A program made the position numbers and the translations under genes. Positions 56,792-64,000 of a DNA stretch of 64,000 nucleotides are shown here, piece by piece (position 1 is the stretch's first letter; each line of letters opens with the position of its first letter). The notes beneath the pieces are model-generated. The model ran no database searches. It was not told the origin of the DNA and saw only the letters and a list, made by a program, of their open reading frames with translations. Location of the stretch: assembly GCA_000403215.2 (NCBI GenBank), contig KE159538.1:465342-529341 (forward strand), in the 5' to 3' direction. The DNA comes from Lachnospiraceae bacterium A4 (GTDB lineage: Bacteria > Bacillota > Clostridia > Lachnospirales > Lachnospiraceae).

Positions 56792-57502
56792 CTACGACTC
56801 CTCCTTCACAAGCCCATACCTGCGGTCTCTCTTTTGATACGCCTCCACCGCCTTGGCAAGCTCATTTTTATCGAAATCAGGCCACAGCACCGATGTAAAA
56901 TAAAGCTCTGCATAGGAAGTCTGCCACAGAAGAAAGTTTGAGATCCGCTGCTCTCCCGAAGTACGAATCAGCAGATCTGGGTCTGGAAGCCCTGCTGTGT
57001 CGAGCTTTGCAGCAATCAATTCCTCATCAATCTCCTCTGGCTTCAATGTTCCTGCCGCCACCTGTTCTGCCAGCTTTGTGACAGCCCTGCGCATCTCATC
57101 ACGCCCCCCATAATTAATGGCAATCTGAAAATGAAGCCCCGTATTATCCCGCGTCTCCTGCTCTAGCTTGGCGATGCTTTGCTGTAAATCGTCCGCAAGT
57201 TTTGTCTTATCGCCGATCACCCGCACGCACATATTATTTTTCTGTGCCCGCTTGATGCTGTTTTTCATATAATTTCGAAGCAGATTCATCAGCGTTGCCA
57301 CTTCACTGTCCGGCCGCGTCCAGTTCTCTGTCGAGAATGCATAGATCGTAAGATACTGGATGCCCATATTGTAGGCGTCCTCACATATCTGTTCGACCGT
57401 CTTTGCCCCCTGCACATGGCCAGCAGTGCGCGGAAGTCCCTTTGCTTTCGCCCACCGCCCGTTTCCATCAAGAATAATCGCCACATGATTTGGTATATTC
57501 AT
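56792..57502 (-). CDS. uppS: undecaprenyl diphosphate synthase (isoprenyl transferase)
   Basis: cis-prenyltransferase that makes the C55 carrier for wall synthesis. 236 residues: the signature HVAIILDGNGRWAKAKGLPR with the Mg-binding Asp, YAFSTENWTRP, and DLLIRTSGEQRISNFLLWQ. AAAGGAAG lies 6 bases before the ATG. First gene of the uppS-cdsA-dxr-rseP-ispG-polC run, with a hairpin in the gap before it. Confidence 0.96.
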   Translation of the reverse strand: MNIPNHVAIILDGNGRWAKAKGLPRTAGHVQGAKTVEQICEDAYNMGIQYLTIYAFSTENWTRPDSEVATLMNLLRNYMKNSIKRAQKNNMCVRVIGDKTKLADDLQQSIAKLEQETRDNTGLHFQIAINYGGRDEMRRAVTKLAEQVAAGTLKPEEIDEELIAAKLDTAGLPDPDLLIRTSGEQRISNFLLWQTSYAELYFTSVLWPDFDKNELAKAVEAYQKRDRRYGLVKEES

Positions 57503-57545
57503 AACACACTTCCTTTCTTCTTTTCGCTACAAGGTTCCTTTACCC

Positions 57546-57586
57546 GTGTGCATAAAAGAGGAGGGCACTACATCCCTTATGCACGC
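57546..57586 (-). promoter_or_regulatory. stem-loop between frr and uppS
   Basis: GTGCATAA (57548-57555) pairs with TTATGCAC (57577-57584), extended by two further pairs; GGG/CCC may pair inside the 21-base loop. There is no T-run. It may be a weak terminator of frr or a leader element of uppS. Confidence 0.4.
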
Positions 57587-57601
57587 CCCCCTACCGTTCA
57601 T

Positions 57602-58153
57602 TTATACTGTAAGCACCTCTTTTGATTTCTCCTCGATCGCCTTGTCAACATCTTTGATATACTTGTCTGTCAGTTTCTGAACTGCATCTTCCAAATCCTT
57701 GATTTCGTCCTCAGACACCTCAGACTTTGCAAGCTTCTTAAATGAGTCGTTCGCATCTCTTCTGATGTTGCGGACCGCCACCTTGCACTCCTCGCCCTTT
57801 TTCTTGATATCCTTCACAAGCTCTTTTCTGCGCTCCTCCGTTAGCTCTGGAAATACCAGACGAATCACTGTGCCATCGTTGTTTGGCGTGATGCCGATAT
57901 CAGATGCCATGATCGCCTTCTCGATTTCCTTGATCAAGCTCTTCTCCCACGGTGCAATCTGAATCATTCTAGCCTCTGGCACTGTAATGTTTCCAACCTG
58001 CTGAATCGGTGTCGGCGTTCCATAATAGTCAACCTTTAACTTGTCAAGCACATGGGGGTTTGCACGGCCTGCACGAATTGTCTGATAATCCGATAATAGA
58101 AAATCAAGTGCCTTCTGCATTTTATCATCGTATGTTTTTACTCTTGCGTCCAT
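57602..58153 (-). CDS. frr: ribosome recycling factor
   Basis: Splits post-termination ribosomes with EF-G. 183 residues of normal length: DARVKTYDDKMQKALDFLLS, the RAGRANPHVLDKLKVDYYG hinge, and ANDSFKKLAKSEVSEDEIKD toward the end. AGGAGG is upstream of the ATG. Next to pyrH, the usual bacterial pair. Confidence 0.97.
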   Translation of the reverse strand: MDARVKTYDDKMQKALDFLLSDYQTIRAGRANPHVLDKLKVDYYGTPTPIQQVGNITVPEARMIQIAPWEKSLIKEIEKAIMASDIGITPNNDGTVIRLVFPELTEERRKELVKDIKKKGEECKVAVRNIRRDANDSFKKLAKSEVSEDEIKDLEDAVQKLTDKYIKDVDKAIEEKSKEVLTV

Positions 58154-58225
58154 TGTTATGTCCTCCTGATTTTTATTCTTAAATACCTTCTAAATCGAAA
58201 GCCACCGTACCCTGTCTATGATACA

Positions 58226-58921
58226 TCAGACTGTAATGACAGTGCCATTTGATTTTCCCTTTACTGTATTGATGATACTGTTCTCCTCATTCAAGCCAAA
58301 GATGGTCATGGGCATCTTATTTTCCATGCAGAGCACAGCCGCAGCAAGGTCCATCACGCCGAGCTGTTGCTCCACCACTTCCTTGATGGGAATCGTATCA
58401 TACTTCTTTGCATCTTTGTGAAGTTTGGGGTCCGCGTCATACACGCCATCTACCGCCCGCGCAGACAAAATCATATCCGCCTCAATCTCAACCGCCCTGA
58501 GAACAGTCCCCATGTCTGTCGAAAAGTACGGATGCCCGATACCGCCCGCAAAAAATACTACTTTTCCTGCCTTGAGCGCCGCGAGTGCCTTGTCCTTCGA
58601 GAAAAGCTCTGTAAACGCAGCACACTGAAACGGCGTATAGATTTCGGTCTCCATGCCGATCGACCGAAAAATCTCAGATACATAAATACAGTTCATCACC
58701 GTCGCAAGCATTCCAATCTGGTCTGCTTTTGTCCGATCAATCGTCTCGCTGGTTCTTCCTCGCCAGAAGTTGCCGCCGCCGATCACAATTCCTGCCTGAA
58801 CACCACTATCTACAATTTCTTTTACCTGATGCGCCACCGCTGTGACAGTTGGTTCATCAAACCCTGTTTTCTTTTCTCCTGCAAGCGCCTCACCACTCAG
58901 CTTTAATAATACTCTCTTCAT
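58226..58921 (-). CDS. pyrH: UMP kinase
   Basis: Phosphorylates UMP to UDP. 231 residues of the amino-acid-kinase fold: VLLKLSGEALAGEK, VIGGGNFWRGRTSE, FAGGIGHPYFSTDM and ARAVDGVYDADPKLHKDAKK. The ribosome site is AGGGG with close spacing. Located 13 bases after the bactofilin gene, so probably co-transcribed. Confidence 0.96.
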   Translation of the reverse strand: MKRVLLKLSGEALAGEKKTGFDEPTVTAVAHQVKEIVDSGVQAGIVIGGGNFWRGRTSETIDRTKADQIGMLATVMNCIYVSEIFRSIGMETEIYTPFQCAAFTELFSKDKALAALKAGKVVFFAGGIGHPYFSTDMGTVLRAVEIEADMILSARAVDGVYDADPKLHKDAKKYDTIPIKEVVEQQLGVMDLAAAVLCMENKMPMTIFGLNEENSIINTVKGKSNGTVITV

Positions 58922-58934
58922 ATGAACCCCTACT

Positions 58935-59849
58935 CTACGACTGCTGTTTTCTGTTCTTCTTCACATCATTAAAGAACGCGGTAGGACTGAGCTCTGCATA
59001 GCACTGTGAACACATACCCTCGATCACTGCACCGTTGTTAATCTGTACAGACTTTGATTTGATATTGCCCATCACAATAGCAGACGTATCCAAGATGACA
59101 GGACCATGCACATCAATATCTCCCTTGACCGCACCCGCAATCACTGCACTCGTCGCAAAGATATTGCCGATTACCACAGAGCTCTGGCCAATCTTGACAC
59201 TGCCCTTACTCTTGATCTCACCGTTAATCTGCGCGGACTCTGCATAAATCTCCGCCGCCGAAGAATTACCTGTAATGCTTCCTGTGACATTGAGTTTGCC
59301 CAGAATCTCTATATTACCTGTGATACTGCCGATCAAATCCATGTTGCCAGTGCTTGTCGCATCACCTGTAATGTTCATTCCTGCTGTGATCACTGCTGTA
59401 TCAGTCGAAGCAGCGGCGCTTGCGGCTGTATTATCCCGCGCCTCTGCCGCCGATGCCACATCCATATACGCCGGTTCCTGTATATTCTGTTCTACCTCGT
59501 TCAATAACTGTTCCATCTCCTCATCTGCCTCTCTTTTACTATTTTCTTCTGCTACAGGTATTTCCACCACATTGGTTTTCAACTGTTCTGCCATCCTGTC
59601 ATTGTTATCCCTGTGCACCGGATTCTCCTGCAAGCTAACAGGCTTCACTGACACATCACCATACGCTGCCACCTCCTGTTCAAGCATGGCATCCAGTTTT
59701 GCCAGATCATCCTCCCTTGATGTGCCAAACAAATCTTGTGAAGCTGCTGCCTCCGCCTCCTCAAGATTGAGTTCAGCTACCGCATCTTCAGGCTCTAACC
59801 CGTTTACTGTCTGTGACAAATCCTGCTTCAAATCCTGAAAAAAACCCAT
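58935..59849 (-). CDS. bactofilin-type polymer-forming protein with long acidic N-terminus
   Basis: 304 residues. The C-terminal half (about 145-270) is a right-handed beta-helix of short repeats (ITGDATSTGNMDLIGSITGN, KLNVTGSITGNSSAAEIYAE, SVVIGNIFATSAVIAGAVKG), the bactofilin core that self-assembles into filaments. The N-terminal 140 residues are acidic and probably unstructured, which is longer than usual. The gene sits between a polysaccharide deacetylase and pyrH, so a role in organising wall enzymes is plausible but unproven. Confidence 0.87.
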   Translation of the reverse strand: MGFFQDLKQDLSQTVNGLEPEDAVAELNLEEAEAAASQDLFGTSREDDLAKLDAMLEQEVAAYGDVSVKPVSLQENPVHRDNNDRMAEQLKTNVVEIPVAEENSKREADEEMEQLLNEVEQNIQEPAYMDVASAAEARDNTAASAAASTDTAVITAGMNITGDATSTGNMDLIGSITGNIEILGKLNVTGSITGNSSAAEIYAESAQINGEIKSKGSVKIGQSSVVIGNIFATSAVIAGAVKGDIDVHGPVILDTSAIVMGNIKSKSVQINNGAVIEGMCSQCYAELSPTAFFNDVKKNRKQQS

Positions 59850-59891
59850 CGTTCATTATCCTCCAATTTTATTTAGTTTAGTATTATATTG

Positions 59892-60854
59892 TTATTGATG
59901 TAAATGCTGCACCTTCACCGTATCCTCAGAAATCGGCAAAAGCACTGTATTGTCAGACTCAAGTATCTTTTCTATAATCCCTGCCAGCGCGTCCACTGTA
60001 GTTGTCTTTCCTGCTGCGTCATGAAAAAGCACAACGGCATTATTGTACTTTCCGATATTCTCAAGTACATTGTTCGTGAGCTGGTCCACACTTTTTTTAC
60101 CACCTGTGGAATCTCCGCTTGACACATTCCAGTCAAAATATACCATATCCTCACTCTCGAGGTAATCAATCAAATCCCACATGCTAACTTTACTTACCGT
60201 ATTGCTGCTGCCGCCCGGAAATCTCACCAACCGGCAGTCCTCACCTGTAAGCTCATACAGATAATCATGCAGCTTTGTCAGATCTGCCTTATATGAATCC
60301 AGCGATGCATAAACCTCATTATAACGGTGGCTGTAAGAGTGCATCGCCAGCGTATGTCCGTCCTCTACAATACGCCGGTACTGGTCCGTATATCCCTCCT
60401 TGCCAACCACAAAGAAAGTTGCTTTCACACCATACTGCGCCAAAATATCAAGGATCCTGTCTGTATTTGCGCTAGGACCATCATCAAATGTCAGGTAGAC
60501 CCGCCTGATTCCATTGCTGCTGTCCCCTTTTCCATCCCATTTATGCGTGTTCTCCTGCACCTCTACCGCTGCAATGTCCGCCGCTTCTTCTGCATCTACA
60601 GCGTTGCCATCAAGATCAGAAATATCAGCTAATACGACCTCCTGTTCCGTCACCAAAGCATTCTTCGTCTCGTTCTGAATCAGCAAAACCTGTTGCTCTA
60701 GCCGGTTCACCTTTCTCCCAATATTCATCACCAGCACAAGTATAACAGCGCAGTTTGCAATCGTCAGCAGTGTGAGCACTGGAACTAATATTTCAATAAA
60801 ACTCTTTTTTTTTACACTCCGGTCTCTTGTTTCCCATCTACGGCTCAATTTCAT
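59892..60854 (-). CDS. membrane-anchored polysaccharide deacetylase (NodB domain)
   Basis: 320 residues: one N-terminal helix (FIEILVPVLTLLTIANCAVI), a linker with a short coiled coil and an outer NodB domain. Its motifs are visible: YLTFDDGPS (near residue 120), the metal-binding HSYSHR (near 172), RFPGGSS (near 211) and YFDWN. It should remove acetyl groups from peptidoglycan or a related glycan. AAAGGA before the ATG; a TATAAT at 60893-60888 on the minus strand may be its -10. Confidence 0.91.
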   Translation of the reverse strand: MKLSRRWETRDRSVKKKSFIEILVPVLTLLTIANCAVILVLVMNIGRKVNRLEQQVLLIQNETKNALVTEQEVVLADISDLDGNAVDAEEAADIAAVEVQENTHKWDGKGDSSNGIRRVYLTFDDGPSANTDRILDILAQYGVKATFFVVGKEGYTDQYRRIVEDGHTLAMHSYSHRYNEVYASLDSYKADLTKLHDYLYELTGEDCRLVRFPGGSSNTVSKVSMWDLIDYLESEDMVYFDWNVSSGDSTGGKKSVDQLTNNVLENIGKYNNAVVLFHDAAGKTTTVDALAGIIEKILESDNTVLLPISEDTVKVQHLHQ

Positions 60855-60943
60855 TTTATCCTTTCAAGTCCTATAATAGACATACCGATTATAACACACA
60901 ATCACCACTTTAGAAAAGACATTTTCATAAGTTTATCCAAAGT

Positions 60944-61516
60944 TTATTCTAACTCGTCATTATAGTGTGCCCTCTCTCCTCCAATGTACTTTGGTCTTGT
61001 CCTAGCACATACGATATGTGCACCGCCTATGGCTGGATGTTCAATCCTCACAGGCACTGCGACCGGTTTTAGATGCATACCAATCAGCGTATCTCCAATA
61101 TCAATCCCCGCATGTGCCTGAACATGCTCGACGGCTACAGGCGCCTCCATATGTTTCCATGCAGCAGTCGAAAAAGAACCTCCCGCCTTTGGTTTTGGCA
61201 CTACGTTGACAATATCATACCCAAATCGCGCTGCATCTGCCTCCGGCAGAATCAGCGCCCTGTTTAGATGTTCACAGCACTGCGTTGCAACAGCAAGACC
61301 AGCCCGTCTCAGTTCCTCGTACATCGCCACAAACACCGCCTCGCCGAGTGCCTCATTCGAGTAAGAACCAATCTGCTGCGAAGCAATCTCACTTGTCGAA
61401 CAGCCGATTACTACCAATTCTCCCTTTTTGAGCTTGGCCTGCGCCAAAAATTCCGAAACCACTCTCTTTGCATCCTTTATTTCCTTTTCAAACATTTCTT
61501 TCTCAAACTCACCCAT
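60944..61516 (-). CDS. DUF436 / TIGR01440 (YwlG-like) protein
   Basis: 190 residues, soluble. Matches the uncharacterised YwlG family: LVVIGCSTSEIASQQIGSYS, TQCCEHLNRALILPEADAAR and HLKPVAVPVRIEHPAIGGAH are its typical blocks. The CCEHLNR stretch with conserved Cys/His suggests an active site. Function unknown. The start at 61516 has AAAGGAG 7 bases upstream; the longer TTG reading is not favoured. Confidence 0.88.
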   Translation of the reverse strand: MGEFEKEMFEKEIKDAKRVVSEFLAQAKLKKGELVVIGCSTSEIASQQIGSYSNEALGEAVFVAMYEELRRAGLAVATQCCEHLNRALILPEADAARFGYDIVNVVPKPKAGGSFSTAAWKHMEAPVAVEHVQAHAGIDIGDTLIGMHLKPVAVPVRIEHPAIGGAHIVCARTRPKYIGGERAHYNDELE

Positions 61517-61619
61517 TCCCTTACTCCTTTCTGACAAACCGTTTCAGCGCTGAAAGTCCGCCTAATATCATCGTACCCATTCAAGACACTGACAATACCA
61601 CAACAGCCTTAAATACATT

Positions 61620-61911
61620 TCATAAATAAGACGGCTGCTTATTCCATGCAACGCTCTGTATCACAAAGCTTCCAAAATACGCTGATAAAATATGAATTCC
61701 CATGCTGTCAGCGCCAAGCTGCCATAAAATACTGATTCCCTGAAATTTACGGCAGCTTACCGCAAAATACTGCCACACCATGTTCTCCCACCCATTTACC
61801 AGCTGACTGATATCCTGTCGTATAAATCAGAAAACCCTCATTATAATATACGAACAATGCAGCAAAAGCAAGCCCTGTCATCAATATTCTCCAAAACTTT
61901 GATTTATTCAT
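61620..61911 (-). pseudogene. frameshifted remnant of a small membrane protein
   Basis: Reading 61911 downward gives MNKSKFWRILMTGLAFAALF and continues to GVAVFCGKLP, stopping at 61747. The next frame continues in the same style (KFQGISILWQLGADSMGIHI, then LSAYFGSFVIQSVAWNKQ) to a stop at 61622-61620. The two pieces fit one hydrophobic protein broken by a frameshift near 61750-61780. I do not recognise the family, and no ribosome site is evident. The rest of this 520-base gap holds only the dapL promoter. Confidence 0.4.
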
Positions 61912-61963
61912 GCTTCCTACACATAAACTTAACATAATCAATTCATATTTTCAATATTTCAAA

Positions 61964-61992
61964 TTGACAAATATACAGAATGCCGTTATGAT
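61964..61992 (+). promoter_or_regulatory. promoter of dapL
   Basis: TTGACA (61964-61969), 17-base spacer, TATGAT (61987-61992). An imperfect inverted repeat (ATAGTGTTC...GAACAACTAT, 61996-62023) lies at the transcript start and could be an operator or leader hairpin. Confidence 0.75.
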
Positions 61993-62038
61993 TACTATAG
62001 TGTTCCTAACAAGAACAACTATAAAGGAGGATTATATT

Positions 62039-63235
62039 ATGCCAAAATTAAATGAGAATTACTTAAATTTAAAGGAAAGCTATCTTTTTTCAGAAATTGC
62101 ACATCGCGTTAACAATTATATCGCTGCCAATCCTGACAAAAAAGTTATTCGTCTCGGTATTGGCGATGTGACACTGCCTATTGGCTCTACTGTGATCGAA
62201 CAGCTTCATGAAGGCGTTGACGCACTAGCCAGCGCAGAAACCTTCAAGGGCTACGGTCCAGATCAGGGGTATGAATTTCTTCGCAATGCGGTTGTTGACT
62301 ATTATCGCCAAAACAATGTTTCAATTACAGCCGACGAAGTCTTTGTCTCCGATGGCGCCAAAAGTGATACTGGAAACATCACAGACCTTTTTGCTCAAGA
62401 CAATGTGATCCTGATTCCTGACCCGGTATACCCTGTATATGTTGATACCAATCTCATGAATGGACGAAACATTATCTATATCAATGCAGATGAGACAAAT
62501 CACTTCCTGCCGATGCCCGACCACAGTATCCATGCGGATATTATCTACATCTGCTCGCCAAACAATCCCACAGGGGCAGCCTACAACAAAGAACAATTAA
62601 AAGAATGGGTGGATTACGCGCTTGAGAATGAAGCACTCATTTTATTCGACGCCGCCTATGAATGTTTTATAACGGATTCCACGCTTCCCAGAAGCATCTA
62701 TGCGATTGAGGGTTCCAGAAAATGTGCGATTGAATTTTGTTCCCTCTCCAAGACAGCGGGCTTCACCGGTACACGCTGCGGATACACGATCGTGCCCAAA
62801 GATTTAAAGTTTACCTCCTCTACCGGCGTGGAGATGTCCTTAAACGTTATGTGGAACCGCCGCCAGAGCACAAAATTTAACGGTGTGTCCTATATCGTTC
62901 AAAAAGGTGCAGCAGCCGTTTTCTCTGAAAAGGGCATGGCGCAATGCCGCGAGAATATAAAATATTATCAAGAAAATGCAAGAATTATCGCTGACGGATT
63001 ATCCCAGAAAGGCATTCACTGTTTTGGCGGTGTCAATTCCCCCTACATATGGTTTAAATGCCCAAATGACATGGATTCTTGGGAGTTCTTTGATGAATTG
63101 TTGACCAAAGCACAAGTTGTCGGTACACCGGGAGCAGGTTTTGGCAAAAACGGTCAGAAATTTTTCCGTCTCACCTCATTTGGCAATCGTGAAAATACAA
63201 TCGAGGCAATGGCCAGAATCAATAAATTACTGTAA
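62039..63235 (+). CDS. dapL: LL-diaminopimelate aminotransferase
   Basis: PLP enzyme that makes LL-DAP directly from tetrahydrodipicolinate, for lysine and peptidoglycan. 398 residues: the N-terminal NYLNLKESYLFSEIA and RLGIGDVTLPIG, the substrate loop ETFKGYGPDQGYEFLR, ICSPNNPTGAAYN, and the PLP-lysine motif SLSKTAGFTGTRCGY. GGAGG 8 bases upstream fixes the start. Monocistronic, with its own promoter and terminator. Confidence 0.96.
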   Translation: MPKLNENYLNLKESYLFSEIAHRVNNYIAANPDKKVIRLGIGDVTLPIGSTVIEQLHEGVDALASAETFKGYGPDQGYEFLRNAVVDYYRQNNVSITADEVFVSDGAKSDTGNITDLFAQDNVILIPDPVYPVYVDTNLMNGRNIIYINADETNHFLPMPDHSIHADIIYICSPNNPTGAAYNKEQLKEWVDYALENEALILFDAAYECFITDSTLPRSIYAIEGSRKCAIEFCSLSKTAGFTGTRCGYTIVPKDLKFTSSTGVEMSLNVMWNRRQSTKFNGVSYIVQKGAAAVFSEKGMAQCRENIKYYQENARIIADGLSQKGIHCFGGVNSPYIWFKCPNDMDSWEFFDELLTKAQVVGTPGAGFGKNGQKFFRLTSFGNRENTIEAMARINKLL

Positions 63236-63245
63236 TATGATAAGA

Positions 63246-63281
63246 ACCCCTCTGACGGACTAATCTGTCAGAGGGGTCTTA
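63246..63281. terminator. dapL terminator
   Basis: ACCCCTCTGAC (63246-63256) pairs with GTCAGAGGGGT (63267-63277) and the stem can extend into the loop; CTTATGTCTTTT follows. It also lies just past the cold-shock gene on the other strand. Confidence 0.85.
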
Positions 63282-63306
63282 TGTCTTTTGGCAGCGTACT
63301 CGTATA

Positions 63307-63519
63307 TCATGCGAGTACAACGTTTGCTGCTCTGAGCTTAGAGCTATTCTTAGGGTCCTGCTCAATGTCGAAAGTAACCTTCTGTCCTTCTTCAAGAGTC
63401 TTGTATCCCTCAGACATAATTGCCGAAAAGTGTACAAATACATCTTCTCCTGTACTTTCATTTGTAATGAATCCATAGCCCTTTTGAGCATTAAACCACT
63501 TTACTGTTCCGTTGTTCAT
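63307..63519 (-). CDS. cold-shock protein, CspA family
   Basis: 70-residue single-stranded nucleic-acid chaperone. RNP-1 is in [12 protein letters not shown] and RNP-2 in [10 protein letters not shown]. It begins [10 protein letters not shown] at 63519, where GGAGG is 8 bases upstream. The leader of about 110 nt includes a terminator-type hairpin after a separate promoter, suggesting attenuation or antitermination control. Confidence 0.95.
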   Translation of the reverse strand: MNNGTVKWFNAQKGYGFITNESTGEDVFVHFSAIMSEGYKTLEEGQKVTFDIEQDPKNSSKLRAANVVLA

Positions 63520-63564
63520 ACTAAAAACCTCCATTAAAAATATTTATGTACTCTACATACGCCT

Positions 63565-63615
63565 AAAAAAACTGACTTGTCTGCATCAAATGGAATGATT
63601 TGCAGAACAAGTCAG
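63565..63615 (-). terminator. intrinsic terminator hairpin in the csp leader
   Basis: CTGACTTGT-CTGCA (63572-63585) pairs with TGCAG-A-ACAAGTCAG (63601-63615) with one bulge, followed on the minus strand by seven T. It sits 46 bases before the csp start codon and downstream of a good promoter. It could end the rRNA/tRNA transcript, make a short RNA, or attenuate csp. Confidence 0.85.
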
Positions 63616-63642
63616 CTCATAGTTCTAATTGAATACTATAAA

Positions 63643-63671
63643 AGTTTAACACTTTTACAGAATAAAGTCAA
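63643..63671 (-). promoter_or_regulatory. promoter upstream of the csp leader
   Basis: Minus strand TTGACT (63671-63666), 17-base spacer, TAAACT (63648-63643). Transcription from here meets the hairpin at 63615-63565 before csp. Confidence 0.7.
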
Positions 63672-63738
63672 TAAATTTTTCAAAATCAAATCGTAAAATA
63701 CCCATATCGTCATGACTTATATTTTTATATATAAAAAA

Positions 63739-63812
63739 TAGCGAAGGGGGGATTCGAACCCTCGACACCACGGGTATGAACCGTGTGCTCTAGCCAACTG
63801 AGCTACTTCGCC
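63739..63812 (-). tRNA. tRNA-Met (CAT), elongator type
   Basis: 74-nt cloverleaf on the minus strand. Acceptor GGCGAAG pairs with CTTCGCT (terminal G-T), the D arm is GCTCAGTTGGCTAGAGC, anticodon stem CACGG/CCGTG has loop TTCATAC, and the T arm carries GGTTCGAATCC. It matches the Firmicute elongator tRNA-Met pattern (terminal G1-U72) and lacks initiator features. CCA is not encoded. Confidence 0.93.
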
Positions 63813-63933
63813 ATCTTAATATCATGAGGTTACTGTGTATTATTCCCTCAAAACCGAACACAAAAATTTATCTCTTAATTATCATCTTATCATTCATCCA
63901 TTCTCTTCCAACATCTTCTTCCCATACCTCTCA

Positions 63934-64000
63934 GGATAAGCCTTCGACCGATTAGTAGTATTCAGCTCAATGCATTGCTGCACTTACACCTATACCCTAT
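63934..64000 (-). rRNA. 23S ribosomal RNA, 3' end (rest outside window)
   Basis: Minus strand reads the conserved 23S terminus, including GGTGTAAGTGCAGCAATGCA and CTAATCGGTCGAAGGCTTAT. The 3' end near 63934 is estimated within a few bases. The 121 bases to the tRNA hold no 5S rRNA. Confidence 0.93.

Overview
The window looks like a chromosomal segment of a spore-forming, anaerobic member of the Clostridia, most likely family Lachnospiraceae. The evidence is the SigE/SigG/SpoIIGA sporulation block, PolC-type DNA polymerase III, a four-subunit pyruvate/2-oxoacid:ferredoxin oxidoreductase, the SCIFF peptide with its radical SAM maturase, LL-diaminopimelate aminotransferase, MEP-pathway isoprenoid genes, and several small families I associate with Lachnospiraceae (DUF6062-like, DUF6106-like, TIGR04086). 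Genus cannot be decided from this sequence. Almost all genes lie on the minus strand, so the biological order runs from high to low coordinates.

Right end (64000 down to about 58000): the 3' end of a 23S rRNA, an elongator tRNA-Met and a cold-shock gene with a terminator-like hairpin in its leader. These are followed by dapL (plus strand), a frameshifted membrane-protein remnant, a DUF436/YwlG-like gene, a membrane-anchored polysaccharide deacetylase and a bactofilin. Next comes a translation/envelope-lipid series: pyrH, frr, uppS, cdsA, dxr, rseP, ispG, polC. It joins UMP kinase, ribosome recycling, undecaprenyl-PP synthesis, phospholipid precursor synthesis and the MEP pathway in one direction.

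Division, wall and sporulation (48000 to 31000): mraZ (with four 10-bp operator repeats), rsmH, ftsL, two consecutive class B penicillin-binding proteins, murD, ftsW/spoVE, murA, ftsQ/divIB and ftsZ, then spoIIGA, sigE and sigG. This dcw cluster has no mraY, murE, murF, murG or ftsA. The ftsZ terminator hairpin also contains a candidate spoIIG promoter with a long 21-bp spacer. A methyl-accepting chemotaxis protein and an Sfp-type phosphopantetheinyl transferase follow.

Middle (30000 to 13000): a large orphan protein with an N-terminal cyclic-nucleotide-binding-like domain, a CNNM/HlyC-type CBS membrane protein, a TIGR04086 membrane protein and a GH25 lysozyme. Then come scfA-scfB-secDF, TraX, an acyl-ACP thioesterase, recJ, a 157-bp-period tandem repeat with covarying hairpins, an Rpn-family nuclease, glnS and a HAD hydrolase.

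Left end (13000 to 1): small poorly known genes (acidic anchored protein, TetR regulator, Cys-rich DUF6062-like protein, PfkB-family protein with a changed catalytic motif, two membrane proteins), guaB, an unknown gene plus an FHA-domain gene leading into porCDAB, a small hypothetical gene, and clpB cut by the window edge. No transposase, prophage, integron or CRISPR array was seen. The least explained element is the covarying tandem repeat at 17254-17557.
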